Assembly: GCF_021290925.1 (NCBI RefSeq)
Contig: NZ_JAJSLX010000003.1
Span: forward strand, 310,001 to 374,000
DNA length: 64,000 bases
Direction of reading: 5' to 3'
From: Sessilibacter corallicola
GTDB taxonomy: Bacteria > Pseudomonadota > Gammaproteobacteria > Pseudomonadales > Cellvibrionaceae
The notes under the pieces are model-generated. The model made no database searches. It worked only from the letters and a program-made list of their open reading frames with translations, and had not been told where the DNA came from. The translations under genes and the position numbers were made by a program. The stretch's first letter is position 1. Every line of letters begins with the position of its first letter. This document shows positions 46,801 to 58,500 of the stretch, piece after piece.

Positions 46801-49800
46801 GCCGAGCTCCAACCGTCTAATAATAAATGGTGGCGACTCCACAACACTTGCCAATGATCATCACTGATTCGCAACAGTGCAAGACGCATAAGAGGCGCTT
46901 GACTAAACTCGAATCCGCGCTGTTTATCTTGTTCGATATACGCATTACGCAACTGATCTTGCTCGGACTCGCTTTTTCCACGCCAATCGTGAGCATCAAT
47001 GGGCAGTTCGCAGGTGTTAAACACAACCTGTAACGGTTCCGATAAATGATTTGAAAAGAAACCGCTGCGCAAAATATTGTGACGCTTAATCACCTCTTGC
47101 CAGGCTTTTTCCAAACAGGTGAGTTCTAACGGTCCTTTCAAATCCAGCAGTAACTGGTTGAAATAAGCTGCACCGGTAACTTGAGTTTCTGATTCGTCGT
47201 TATCCGTGGTTAATTCCGCATCCAATAAACTGTGGAACAACATACCTTGTTGTACGGGCGTTAATGGATAAATATCGGCAACATTGTCGTAACCAATATT
47301 TGCAACTAAGGTATCCAATTGCGTTTGAGAAACATGAGTTAACTCAAAATCGGACGGAGTATACGCTTTATTTTCCGGTTGCAAGCAGTGTTCAACAACA
47401 GCGTTTAATGCCTCGGCAAAATCGTCAGCCAAATGATTGACTTCAAATTGAGGCACCAGGGTTTGTGCAATTCGCCAGTGGCTTTGCAATACACCATCAA
47501 CAACACTGACATTAATATCAATACCGTGATTCACAAAACTGTCTGGGTGGCGCTCCGTCATTGCAGACAGATTTGCCAAAGGCTCAAATAAAGCGTCGGA
47601 TTCTAAACTTAATTGCCCCAGGTAATTGAATGAAATAACCGGTGTTGGGAATGAACCATTAGGGCCTTCGTTCTCAGACGATTCGTTTTGAGATAAGGAT
47701 TTGGACAGGTAATTTAAAACACCAAAGCTCATGCCTTGAGCCGGTATTTTTCTCAACTGCTCTTTAACCGTTTTAATCAACTCACCAACAAATTCATTAC
47801 TGTGTTCGTCGTTGCTCTGCGATTGAGGCCCACTCAATAAAACCGGGAATCGACTGGTAAACCAACCTACCGTTCGAGAGGTATCGAGTTCTTGTTCAAG
47901 AATTTCTCGACCGTGCCCTTCCAGTTCCAAGTAAACGCTGTTGGATAAGACAGAGTTACTGTCATCTTGATTAGTGTGGCATTGTTTAGCAATCGTCAAC
48001 CAAAGCGCGCTTAACAACAAATCGTTAATGCGAGTTTTGTAAGCACTCGGTGCTTTATACAACAGCAGATCCGTTGCTTCTTTGCTCAGCTGACTTCTGA
48101 ACTCTTGCGTTTCTTTTAATGTTGCCGTCAGGGTTGGTGATTTGACAGGAACCGATAGTTCGATGACAGAATCACGCGTTTGAGTCCAATAGTTGAAAGC
48201 ATCCTTGTACCATCGACTATGGTCATTGTTCGCAACACTGTGCAATTGTTTTGCCCATTGCTGGAACGAAACTGATTTTTCAGGCAACGAACTTTTTGTT
48301 TGAGTTAATTGAGCTTCGTAACTCAGCTGTAGATCTTCTAAAAGAACACGCCATGAAACCCCATCAACCAATAAATGATGCGCAATAATTAATAGACGAT
48401 CATTAATTTCATCATTACCTGGGAATAAAACTACCGCGAACAGAGTTTTATTTTCTGCTTCATTACCTGAACTAACAGGCTTACCACTGAGCGATAAATT
48501 CGCTTGCCATTGATTAGCGATCTCAACAAACTTTTTATCCAGTTTATCTTGTTCTGCTTTTGTTATTGGATGACTAGTTATTGAATGACTTAACGCTGAA
48601 TCATCCAACCAATTTTCAACGTGCAAATAGTCGTTAGCGGTTCCGGCTTTGTATTCACGAACCGACTGCTGCCAATGATTACCAACAATCTTAAATTCAC
48701 AACGCAATTGATCGTGTTGTGCAATAAGAGTCTCGATGGATTTTTCCAGCGCATTAACATCGAGTTTTTGCTTAACCGCAAACGCTAACGACTGATTCCA
48801 GTGATGTTTATTCGGGTGATCCGCCTCAAAAAACCAGGACTGAATCGGTGTCAGTGGCACATCGCCTGAGACCAACGCTTGGCTTTTGGATGTTTTGCTT
48901 TCGCTGTATTCAACCACCGCAGCCAGCTTGGCAACGGTTTGTTCATCAAATAATTGCTTCGGTGTCACTTTAAGCCCTGCTTTGCGCGCTTTCGCCACCA
49001 CCTGCAAACTTAAAATCGAGTCACCGCCTAAGGCGAAGAAATTATCGTGACGATCAATGTCGTCACGTTTCAAAATCCCTGACCAAATTTCAATGAATTG
49101 TTGTTCGATATCACTCTGCGCCGTTACCGCCACTTGCGATAAACGAGCGATGGTTTGTTCATCAAACAATTGCTTTGGCGTTAAGGTAATACCGACTTTT
49201 TTCGCTTTCGCAATCACTTGCAAACTTAAAATAGAATCGCCGCCAAGTTCAAAGAAATTGTCGTCAATGCTGACACTGTCACGACGAAGAATTTGACTCC
49301 AAATATCCACCAACTGTTGTTCAAGTTGATCGCGCGGCTCGCGACCTTCAACGGCTTCGCTGTCTGGACCAGCATCGGCCAAGGCAATTAATTCTCGGCG
49401 ATCGAGTTTACCGTTAATGGTCAGCGGTAAGCTGTCTAACCACAACCATTGTTGCGGCACCATGTACGGCGGTAATGTTTCTTCTAACGCACTTTGAACG
49501 CGTTGGGTATCGGCGCTGGTAGTTGAGCTATTTTCTAACTCGTCTTTTACTAAAAAGGCCACCAAGCGCTCGCTGACATCGCCACGAATCACTTGCACAA
49601 CTGCATCACGCACACCGTCTTGTTCGCATAAGCAGGTTCGAATATCTCCAAGTTCCACGCGATAACCGCGCAGTTTCACTTGCTCGTCCAAGCGGCCTAA
49701 GAAATCAATGTCGCCGTTGCTTAACCAACGCGCTTTATCGCCGGTTCGGTACAAACGTTGTGTCGGTTGACTGGCGTGCAATTGACGACTAATAAACCGT

Positions 49801-52499
49801 TCTTGTGTGAGTTCTGGTTGGCCCAAATAACCGCGCGCTACACTGTCGCCACCAACAAACAATTCCCCCGCTACACCGGGTGGGCAAAGATGGCCACCGG
49901 CATCAAGAATGTAGGTTTGGCTGTTTGGTAACGGTTTGCCGACTGGGAAGCTGCCAGTGTATTCAGTTTGGAACGGAATTTCGTGGGTTAACACACCCAC
50001 GGTGGTTTCGGTGGGCCCGTAGTGATTCACAATACGAAGCTCGGGCGCTAATTGTCGAACCTGCGCAATTAAACTGTTCGGACAAGCTTCACCACCTAAA
50101 ATCAATAACGTTTTTGGCAACAAACGCTGGGGCTCGTTAGCGGCCAACAAACCTTGAAGATGGCTTGGTACAATTTTAATCACATCAACCTGATGTTCGT
50201 CCATGTAGGACGCTACGGCATCCGGTGAGAAACTGCGCTCAGCATCGATTAAATGCAGACAACCGCCAAACGCCAAGGCTCCGTAAATGGAGGTATTACC
50301 CAAGTCGGCGGCAACAGTAGAAACACTGGCAAAACTGTAATTCAATTCGGAACCGTGAATTTCAGAACCATGAATTTCAGAACCAAAGAAGCGCGTCATT
50401 ACACCGCAGGCGTAATTAATTAATTGCTGATGTTCAATCATCACCCCTTTCGGTTTACCGGTAGAACCGGAGGTGTAAATCATGTACGCCAAATTATTTT
50501 TTGCGGCAACCGGCGTTGGATTATTCGTTGATTCGTTTGCCCATAAAACGGATTCTGAGGTTTGATCTAAAATCAACGCATTAACCGACAAACTGTTCGC
50601 TGTGGTTTGCCAAGCGGTTTCGCTCAACAATAACTGCGCACCGCAATCGTCAATAAGATTTTGCAAACGCGCGGCTGGCCATTGGATATCTAACGGTACG
50701 TAACAACCACCGGCTTTTAATACCGCCAATAAACCCACCACAAACGAGGCCGAGCGATCCATTAATAAGGCGACAGGAACGTCGGCAGCAACGCCTTGGC
50801 TTCGTAAATAATGAGCAAGTTGATTGGCTTGATGGTTTAATTCGCGATAGCTCAAACGCGTATCGGAGCAAACCAGCGCGTCGCTGTCAGCGTGCTTAAC
50901 AACAGCGGCTTCAAATAATTCGTGAACTGTTTGCGGGTTAGCAAACGTTTTATGTTCAAAAACATTCAACCCAACATGTTCGGTAACGTCTTTTTTATTT
51001 AATAAGCTACACTCTGAAAGCGCTTGTTCGGGGGATGCGACTAATTGCGCGAGAATATTTTCGTAATGACCGAGCAATGCCGATACATCGTCTCGGGCGT
51101 ACAATGTTGGATCGTACTCAAGGTCACAACGAATTGATCGGTTGGGTAATTCGGTAATTCTGAGCGTTAAATCAAAACGGGCGTGATCCAACGGTTTTTG
51201 GAAACCACCGACGGTTAAACCCGGTAATGTTAACTGAGCATTCGCATCGCCAACGGTTGCGTTATTCATCACAAATAACACTTGGAACAACGCAGAATGG
51301 CTATCATTGCGCTCAATATCTAAAATATCGAGCAGATGATCAAACGGTAAATCTTGATTTAAATAGGCATTACTCGCCGTTTGATTAACCGATGTGAGAA
51401 AATCTGAAAATGTTGTCGCTTCGTTAACTTGGTTACGCATAACCAAGGTATTCACGAAATAACCCAGTAATGGCTCGGTTTCAAGACGCGGACGGTTTGC
51501 GATGGAAGTACCAACACAAATGTCTTTTTCGCCACTGTAGCGGCTCAGCAAAACATTAAAAGCGGCCAACATAACCATGTACAAAGTCGCGCCCTGGCTC
51601 TTCGCAGCTTGGTACAATTGGGGCGATAAATCATCCGACAGTGCATAACTTAATTCACAGCCGCTCGCCTTATCTTCATCATTGGCATCGATCGCAATTT
51701 TAGAGCGTTGTATTGATAAGGTTAACGGCTCGGGTGGATTGGCTAATTGTTGTTGCCAATACGTTTTTTGATGGGCGTAAGCCTGGCTTTGTGTCCACTG
51801 GCGTTGCCACACCGAAAAATCTTTATACTGAATCGGTAATTCTGGCAAGCTTGGCGTTTGCTCGGTAGCGAACGCTTGATACAGCTGGCTAAATTCAATC
51901 ATTAAATTTTCAGTAGACCAGGCATCAAACACCATATGATGAATGGTAAAAAAGCCAACGTGTTCTTCATTACTGATTTTTACCAACGTAAAACGGAACA
52001 ATAAATCGCTGGTTAAATTAAATGGCTTGTCGGCTTCTTGTTTGGCAAGTTCAATAAGTTTGCTTTCTAAATCACCCGAATCAACATCAGTAAAATCAAC
52101 CGTATCTAACGCCATTGGGTTAAAGGCATTCACACGCTGGTAACCCACACCTTCGTGGTCGACCACATTAGTGCGCAAAATTTCATGGCGTTCAATCAAC
52201 GCGTTAATACTTGTCTCTAAAGCGAGAGCATTTAAACAGCCGTTAAAGCGTAAACCAAAAAACAAATTGTATTGTGGATTACCCGGATTAACCTGATCGA
52301 TAAACCACAAGCGTTGTTGCGCAAAGGACAACTGCGACAAAGGCGGTTGTTTACCACTTAAATCTACCGGCACGATAGGCAATTGCCAAATATCAATGCC
52401 CTCTTGCTCTAAACGTTGTGTTAATGCTGCACGTTTTTCATTGGAAAGTGCCGACAAACGTTTAGCAATTGCTAATTTTTTTTGCTGATCTAAATCCAT
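43854..52499 (-). CDS. Nonribosomal peptide synthetase: C-A-PCP-PCP-E-C-A-PCP
   Basis: Third protein of the visible line, 2881 residues. Approximate domains: N-terminal helical segment 1-55; C 60-490 (HHMVFDAWS); A 540-1030 (YTSGSTGKPKG at 675); PCP LGGDS at 1090; PCP LGGDS at 1160; E 1217-1670 (LTPIQSWFFE; HHLLVDGVSW); D-donor type C 1750-2190 (LTPVQQGMLFHSL; HHLLLDGWS); A 2250-2730 (FTSGSTGEPKG at 2405); PCP LGGHS at 2815; short acidic tail and no TE. Pocket residues are DLTKIGHVG (Asp-like) and DIWELTADD, exactly as in the terminal protein, so it should add D-Asp and then the same unidentified residue. It lies 63 bp after one NRPS gene and 78 bp before the next. Confidence 0.95.
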   Translation of the reverse strand: MDLDQQKKLAIAKRLSALSNEKRAALTQRLEQEGIDIWQLPIVPVDLSGKQPPLSQLSFAQQRLWFIDQVNPGNPQYNLFFGLRFNGCLNALALETSINALIERHEILRTNVVDHEGVGYQRVNAFNPMALDTVDFTDVDSGDLESKLIELAKQEADKPFNLTSDLLFRFTLVKISNEEHVGFFTIHHMVFDAWSTENLMIEFSQLYQAFATEQTPSLPELPIQYKDFSVWQRQWTQSQAYAHQKTYWQQQLANPPEPLTLSIQRSKIAIDANDEDKASGCELSYALSDDLSPQLYQAAKSQGATLYMVMLAAFNVLLSRYSGEKDICVGTSIANRPRLETEPLLGYFVNTLVMRNQVNEATTFSDFLTSVNQTASNAYLNQDLPFDHLLDILDIERNDSHSALFQVLFVMNNATVGDANAQLTLPGLTVGGFQKPLDHARFDLTLRITELPNRSIRCDLEYDPTLYARDDVSALLGHYENILAQLVASPEQALSECSLLNKKDVTEHVGLNVFEHKTFANPQTVHELFEAAVVKHADSDALVCSDTRLSYRELNHQANQLAHYLRSQGVAADVPVALLMDRSASFVVGLLAVLKAGGCYVPLDIQWPAARLQNLIDDCGAQLLLSETAWQTTANSLSVNALILDQTSESVLWANESTNNPTPVAAKNNLAYMIYTSGSTGKPKGVMIEHQQLINYACGVMTRFFGSEIHGSEIHGSELNYSFASVSTVAADLGNTSIYGALAFGGCLHLIDAERSFSPDAVASYMDEHQVDVIKIVPSHLQGLLAANEPQRLLPKTLLILGGEACPNSLIAQVRQLAPELRIVNHYGPTETTVGVLTHEIPFQTEYTGSFPVGKPLPNSQTYILDAGGHLCPPGVAGELFVGGDSVARGYLGQPELTQERFISRQLHASQPTQRLYRTGDKARWLSNGDIDFLGRLDEQVKLRGYRVELGDIRTCLCEQDGVRDAVVQVIRGDVSERLVAFLVKDELENSSTTSADTQRVQSALEETLPPYMVPQQWLWLDSLPLTINGKLDRRELIALADAGPDSEAVEGREPRDQLEQQLVDIWSQILRRDSVSIDDNFFELGGDSILSLQVIAKAKKVGITLTPKQLFDEQTIARLSQVAVTAQSDIEQQFIEIWSGILKRDDIDRHDNFFALGGDSILSLQVVAKARKAGLKVTPKQLFDEQTVAKLAAVVEYSESKTSKSQALVSGDVPLTPIQSWFFEADHPNKHHWNQSLAFAVKQKLDVNALEKSIETLIAQHDQLRCEFKIVGNHWQQSVREYKAGTANDYLHVENWLDDSALSHSITSHPITKAEQDKLDKKFVEIANQWQANLSLSGKPVSSGNEAENKTLFAVVLFPGNDEINDRLLIIAHHLLVDGVSWRVLLEDLQLSYEAQLTQTKSSLPEKSVSFQQWAKQLHSVANNDHSRWYKDAFNYWTQTRDSVIELSVPVKSPTLTATLKETQEFRSQLSKEATDLLLYKAPSAYKTRINDLLLSALWLTIAKQCHTNQDDSNSVLSNSVYLELEGHGREILEQELDTSRTVGWFTSRFPVLLSGPQSQSNDEHSNEFVGELIKTVKEQLRKIPAQGMSFGVLNYLSKSLSQNESSENEGPNGSFPTPVISFNYLGQLSLESDALFEPLANLSAMTERHPDSFVNHGIDINVSVVDGVLQSHWRIAQTLVPQFEVNHLADDFAEALNAVVEHCLQPENKAYTPSDFELTHVSQTQLDTLVANIGYDNVADIYPLTPVQQGMLFHSLLDAELTTDNDESETQVTGAAYFNQLLLDLKGPLELTCLEKAWQEVIKRHNILRSGFFSNHLSEPLQVVFNTCELPIDAHDWRGKSESEQDQLRNAYIEQDKQRGFEFSQAPLMRLALLRISDDHWQVLWSRHHLLLDGWSSARLVQEVMALYYHFENDVSGNQTPAAQHAKQLLAQTPKPFKDYIHWLRSQSLEKSDAFWGDYLKGLEQPTPVPGVTQKLDETDSEQRYWTFELPPKLCSKLQSATKNYQVTLNSLVVAAWSILSARSFNNDVIFGVTSAGRSAPIADIETMLGVFINTLPVRVNVNEALSVKEFLRDIQSNQAQVREFEYTPLTQVQRLSDIGSDQPLFNNLLVFENYAVEEQDTSEQTLELAVNESFEPTNYPLTLTVVPMGFDDKSTQGESKQPKLELQFAFTGVTQTNVERIAESLETIIGSMISVDADTPISNVAVLNERQIQQQLVDWNNTATDYPHHLCWMDLFAEQVVKTPDAIAVACLDESLSYRELNDRSNQIAHFIKSMVPDTRDQVIALLDQRGINLLTMIVAVLKSGAAYLPLDPEHPPARLNKVVVKAGSPLVLIGDELPDFTQDGDASMDAVANTQVVNTQVSNTQILKTKVVRYSESLSGDKNTTELTRQSTPSDLAYVIFTSGSTGEPKGAMVEHRGMLNNMYSKIPALSLSSDDAIAQTASQCFDISVWQFLTALMIGARVEIYPDSVSHDPNALFASIVKDGITILESVPSFIRMMLETSKIKEDDSKAIGDTLRWLLPTGEALPPQLAKDWLLTFPNIPLMNAYGPAECADDVAFWPIDQAPEEHCHHVPIGRPTDNNQLFILDAAQRPVPLGVEGELYVAGIGVGRGYLNDEERTAAAFIDNPFKDIIPTIPGADVNRLYRTGDLACYLEDGVIEYRGRVDYQVKIRGLRIELGEIEALLNNHDAVDDAVVVADVDTNNQQRLVSYLVLSQPQESDNSQTIVENIRQTLQQQLPRYMIPAAFEVLEAMPLNANGKVDRKALPKPNWSQALTEYVAPENEIQEQLCEIWQSALNVERVGITDNFFELGGHSLMAIQLKSEIETQFEIEVTLVELFKHPTVKELAQLVSENEQQFSDDDLDWMDDLMSSMEDEQ
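48789..50879. repeat. 2.1-kb segmental duplication, copy in upstream NRPS
   Basis: Partner of 39990-42098. Long stretches are identical in protein and differ at only scattered bases, which suggests recent duplication or continuing gene conversion of the Asp A-PCP-PCP-E block. Confidence 0.88.
50346..50385. repeat. 15-bp tandem repeat in A domain (duplicate copy)
   Basis: Same GSEIH-encoding array as at 41565-41604, with a few base differences (TTCGGAACC in the first unit). Present in both copies, so it predates the duplication or has been copied by conversion. Confidence 0.8.
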
Positions 52500-52562
52500 A
52501 ATCGACTTTTAAGCCAGTCTTTTTAGTGAGTACATGAATAAATGAATGAATACGCCAAACGA

Positions 52563-55500
52563 TTAATCTTCAAATTCGGCCAGTAAATCTTCGATGCGAT
52601 CGAGCGCATCATCATCGATAGAAGAATTACCTTTTTCACTGAGTTTTTCTATTCCACCGCTCTCTTCTTTGATCAAATCCGCAACACCGGCAACGGTGGG
52701 CGCAGTGAACAACTGAGCAAGCGTTAAGTTAGTGGTGTACGCTTCTTTAATTCGCGACATTAAGCGCGTAGCCAATAACGAATGACCACCTAAATCGAAG
52801 AAATTATCGTGAATACCAATTTCATCAATTTTTAACAGCGATTGCCAAATAGATTGAATTTGAGTTTCGACTGAATCTCGCGGCGCAACGTAAGGCTGAC
52901 GTTGGCTCGCGAAATCGACTTTCGGCAACGACTTACGATCCACTTTACCATTCGGCGTTAACGGTAATTTATTCAACACCATGAAGGCATTGGGAATCAT
53001 ATAATCGGGCAATGCTTGATTAAGATGTTCTTTAAATGCCGTAATAGTTTCTTGTTGTAGAGTAAGATGTTGTGGAGTCTGTTGTTGTGAAATATGTTGC
53101 GTAAGTGTTTCTTGAGATGACGAGAGTTGATCTGACTCTTGAGTACTCTCAACACCAGATTTTAATACCACATAAGCCACTAAATGGTTTTCGTCATCGG
53201 AACTGTCGCTGCCTTTCTGTGTGTCTACGACGGCTTCGTGCACAAGCTCGTGTGAAGCCAATTGCGTTTCGATTTCACCCAGCTCAATACGATAACCACG
53301 TACTTTCACTTGCTGATCAATACGGCCGAGACACTCTAAATTTCCGTCGGGTAAATACCGAGCAAGATCACCGGTTCGATAAATTGTTCCGAATTCAGAA
53401 TCGACAAAACGTTCCTCGGTGAGATCCGATCGGTGTAAGTAGCCTCTCGCCAAACCATCACCGCCGATACACAATTCACCCATGACACCAATGGGCACAG
53501 GGTTTGAATTCTCATCCACAATTACAATTTGTGTGTTAGCGATGGGTTTGCCGATTAATACCGGCTGATCCTTTTGCAATTGATGCGCACTTGACCATAC
53601 CGTCGTCTCGGTTGGGCCGTATAAATTCCAAACATCAACGGGCTGCGCTAATAGCTGTTGTGCTAACGAGCCTGGGAATGCTTCACCACCACAAAGAACG
53701 TTAAACGCTCCACGATCGGCATTGTGTTGCCAACCGGCGGCGAGCAACATTTTCCAACTCACAGGCGTTGCTTGCATAAAGGTGAATGGTTGAGAATCTA
53801 AAAGCGCTTTTAAACGTTCACCGTCAACTGCAAGAGTTTCATCACCAAGGGTGACCTCACCGCCAGAAATCAGCGGTAAAAATAATTCCAACACGGCAAT
53901 ATCAAACGACAGTGACGTAACCGCTAATAAACGATCACTCGATGTTGGTTTTAATAGCTGCTGCATCGCTAACACAAAATTAACCATGTTAGCGCGAGAA
54001 ATCATAACCCCTTTTGGCTTGCCCGTAGAGCCCGACGTATAAATAACGTAAGCAAGATGATTTCCCGTTGCCGTGTGGTTGGGTTTTTCTGTATTGCCCG
54101 CATCACGAGCAGATTCGCTCAACAACGCATTAATATCGAGAACGTTGCGATCTTTGGCGTCCAGTGTGAAATCAACATCTGAACTTGCTATTACATTTGT
54201 GTCGGACAAAACAATAGCCACATTAGAATGCTCTAACATGTAAGCGACACGATCTTGAGGATAATTGGGGTCAATCGGAACGTAAGCGGCTCCCGCTTTT
54301 AATACCGCAATTAAACTCACCAACATCGGCAACGATCGGCGTTGACAAACGGCAACTAAATCGTCCGCTGCAACACCTAAGTCCAATAAATGGTTAGCGA
54401 CGTTGTTGGCTTGATTATTGAGTTCTCGATAGGTTATCGACTCGTCATTAAATCGAGCGGCTATTTTGTCGGGATGCTGGTTCACCGCTTGTTCAAACAA
54501 TTCAACAACGGAGGCATCTTTGTTGTATGCCATTTCAGTGTTATTCCAAAGAGACAATTGCGATTTCTCTTCGGGTAATAACAACGATAACTGGCCAACA
54601 TGCGCGCTTGGATTGTTGACGATAGAATTCAACAAGGTGGTGAAATGCGCCCACAATCGTTCGACGGTTTCAACGTTGAATAAATCAGTTCTAAATGAAA
54701 GATTACCTGAAATTTCTTTCGAATATTCACGCAGCGATAAATCCAAATCGAATTTTGCGGTGCCGGTATCAATAGTTGCTTGATCACCTACCGCGCTTTC
54801 TAAAATAAGTTTACCAGCGGTTGTGTCGAGATGATTTAATTCCGTCAACGGGGTATTTTGCCACGTAAACATGACCTGGAATAATGGCGAATACGCCTGG
54901 GTTCGAGGCACATTAAGTTGTTCAACCAATTGCTCAAACGGTACATCTTGATGCATTTGCGCATCGACAATAACCTGTTTTATTTGCTGTAAGAAATCAG
55001 CAAATGTCGGTTGATTCGATAAATCGCCGCGCAATACCAAGGTATTGGCAAAAAAGCCGACTAACGCTTCGGTGTCTTGATGCTGACGATTCGCCACCGG
55101 AGAACCCACGCAAATATCATCTTGACCGCTGTAACGATGCAACAACACTTGCCAAGCAGCCATTAATACCATGTATAAGGTACAGCCGTGCTCGTTAGCC
55201 AACGATTGCAATGACGTCGCGAGGTCTTCGCCCAAAGAGACAGAAAGCGTTTCGCCGTCGTAATTTTGCTGGGCAGGTCTTGAGTGATCAGTCGGCAATG
55301 AAATCAACGACGGTGGCGACGCAAGTTGTTTTAGCCAATAATCCAATTGTTCCTGAAAACGCTCGGCGCCTGAATTATGTTGCCAATAAGAATAATCACT
55401 GTATTCAATCGGTAAAGGATTGAAACTAAATTCATTGACTTGATTGGCGCTTTGATCAAATTGCTGATAGCTGTAGGCAAACTCTTCAATTAATACACCC

Positions 55501-58500
55501 ACCGACCAACCATCACCAATCATGTGATGACAATTAACTAACAACCAATGTTGTTGATCGTCGAGTTTAAGAATTGTGACCGCAAACAACCAATCATTTT
55601 CAACATTCATTGCCGCAGTTGCAAATACAACGGCTTTTTCTTTTGCTGTTTGCTGTTTGTTCTCTACGGATTCTATCGCCGATAGGTCTTCAAACCCGAT
55701 GGTAAAACGGTTTAGATCATGCAAACGCTGTTGTGGACCGGCATCATCGGACGGGAAATAGGTTCTCAAACTTGATTGACGCGCGACAATGGCAGAAAAA
55801 CTTTTTTCCACCAGTGATCGATCTAACGGCCCAGAAATAGAAATAGCAACGGGCATGTTGTACGTGCTGTTCGGCCCTTCCAATTGATGCAAGAACCACA
55901 ACCGTTGCTGAGAAAAAGACAACGGGATGATGGCATCTGCAGGTGCTTTCTCAATAGCAACAACACGGGTTGAACTGAAACCTAGTTCTTTCTCAATGGC
56001 AACGGCTAACAGCGCGATGGTTGGCTGTAAAAATACGGTGCGCAGTGGAATTTCTCGAGCAAGCTCTTCACTTAATCTGGCAACAACGCGAGTTGCCGAA
56101 AGCGAATTACCGCCGATGCTGAAAAAATTACTGTCGGTACTGACTTTTTCTAATCCTAATACCTCACACCAAACCGACTCAATGGTTTGTTCAAGGTCTG
56201 TTGCGGGCGCAATAATTTCGTTGTTAGTGTGCTGGCGGACATTGGGTTTTGGCAATGCTTTGCGATCAACTTTACCGTTGCTGTTTAGCGGGAATGACTC
56301 CAACTCAACATAAACACTCGGCACCATGTAATCGGGTAATTTAACCGCTAAAAATTCTCTCAACTGATCCGAATCAGCAGCAATATCGGGCTGAACCAGC
56401 AAATACCCAACCAAGTGTTTCACCTGGTTTTCATCTTCGTAGGCAGTAACGACTGCATCGCGAACGCCGTCGTGATTTCGCAACTGACGCTCAATTTCAC
56501 CAAGCTCGATTCTAAAGCCACGAATTTTAACCTGGAAATCTCGACGGCCGTTGTATTCGAGTAATCCGTCGTGACGATAACTCACTAAATCGCCGGTTCG
56601 ATACAAACGCTGCCCAGGCGTGTTAGCCAATGGGTTGGTAATAAATGCAGTGTCGGTTAAATCTTGCCGATGCAAATAACCCTCAGCTAAACCATCACCA
56701 CCGATAAATAATTCACCTAACGCACCGACCGGCACTGGCGATAAATTTTCATCGAGTACGTAACATTGGTTGTTGCCAATCGGACGGCCAATCGGAGCTA
56801 CCTTATCGAGTACTTTATTGAGAACTTTATCGAGAGAATTCGAAATTTCCAAACACGTAGACCAAACGGTGGTTTCGGTTGGGCCGTAAACATTGAGTAA
56901 ACGAACCTTTCGCGCAAGCAACTGATTCGCCAGTTTCGCATTTAAGGCTTCACCACCACAAAGAACGTGTAACTCGGCAAGGGCTGAATCCAATTTTTTA
57001 TAATTGACATGCTCGACTACCATCTGCCAGGTTGCCGGTGTTGCTTGCATAATGGTGATGGATTGTTGCTTCAACAACGCGATAATTTCGGCTGGATCAC
57101 GAGCTTGATTTGCACTGGCAACAACGGTTGCCGCGCCGGTAATTAAGGGCAAAAATAATTCTAAGCCAGCAATATCAAATGAAATTGTGGTAACAGCAAG
57201 CCATTTATCGTCTGTTTTTAACTGAATTTCTTTCTGCATGGCGCAGAGGAAATTAACAAACGCCCCTCGACTGATGGCAACGCCTTTTGGTTTACCGGTA
57301 GAGCCAGAGGTATAAAGTACATAACCCAATTGACCCCGCTCAACTGATAACGATAAATTATCCGCAGATAAATCACCGGTTTGAACGGATTCATCTGCGC
57401 TTGTTAGCCAGTCGTTTGTGTTTTCAAAACACAACCACGGCAGCGATAACGACGGGTGTTCTTCATCACCGGCAAGGGTCTCTTTTACGAGCGGCAATAA
57501 AGATTGCTCGGTCACCATAAGAACCGGTTTTGCGTGCTCTAAAATGTAGTGACGACGCTGCTTTGGATAAATAGGATCAATCGGTAAATAAGCACCGCCC
57601 GCCTTTTGGATTCCGATTAATGTCGCCAGCAAATCAGAATTACGCTCTAAACAAACCGCAACCAAACTGTTGGTGGTTACGCCGTGGGCTTTTAAATAAT
57701 GAGCAATTTTGTTGGCTTTGGTATTTAATTCAGCGTAGCTAACCGCTACCGTTGAATTGGCATCATTTTTATCAGCGACACTAATAACAGCATTGGCATT
57801 GGGTGTGCGTTCAACTTGTTGTTCGAATCGTTGAACCACGTCTTGATCGAAATCCACATCAAGATGACTGTCGTTCCAATCAAACAATTGTTGCTGAATG
57901 TCTTCAGGCGTTAACGCGCTAACACGTTGAATTGGAGTGTGTGGCTTCTCATTTAAGCAGGTAACCAATTGCTGCAATAAATACTGATACTGACGAGCGA
58001 ATTGGCTAATACGCTGTTCGCTGTATAAATCTGTGTTGTACTCAAAAATACAGGTGTATTTTTCAGCACTGGCTTCAACCGTTAAGGTAAGATCAAATTT
58101 AGCGTGATTCTGATCGAAGGCTAATGGCGCAATGGTTAAATCATCCAATGCGAGCTCACCGCTTTGCTCTTGCTGCAAAAAGTTGAACATCACCTGAAAT
58201 AGCGGGCTGTGACTCATGTCTCGCTCAGAGACAAGTTCATCTACCAACATTTCAAACGGCATGTCTTGATGGTCTTGCGCTTCTAAATTGCGTTGTTTTA
58301 CGTGATTAAAATAATCTGCAACTGTTTGCTCGCCATTAAAGTTGGCTTGCATGACCAAAGTATTGACAAAAAAACCAACCAAGCTTTGGGTTTCAATGCG
58401 AGGTCGGTTGGCGTTGGGCACACCAACACGAATGTCTTGCTGACCGCTGTATTGCTGAAGCAATTTTTGATACGTACCAAGCAATACAACAAAAGGTGAA

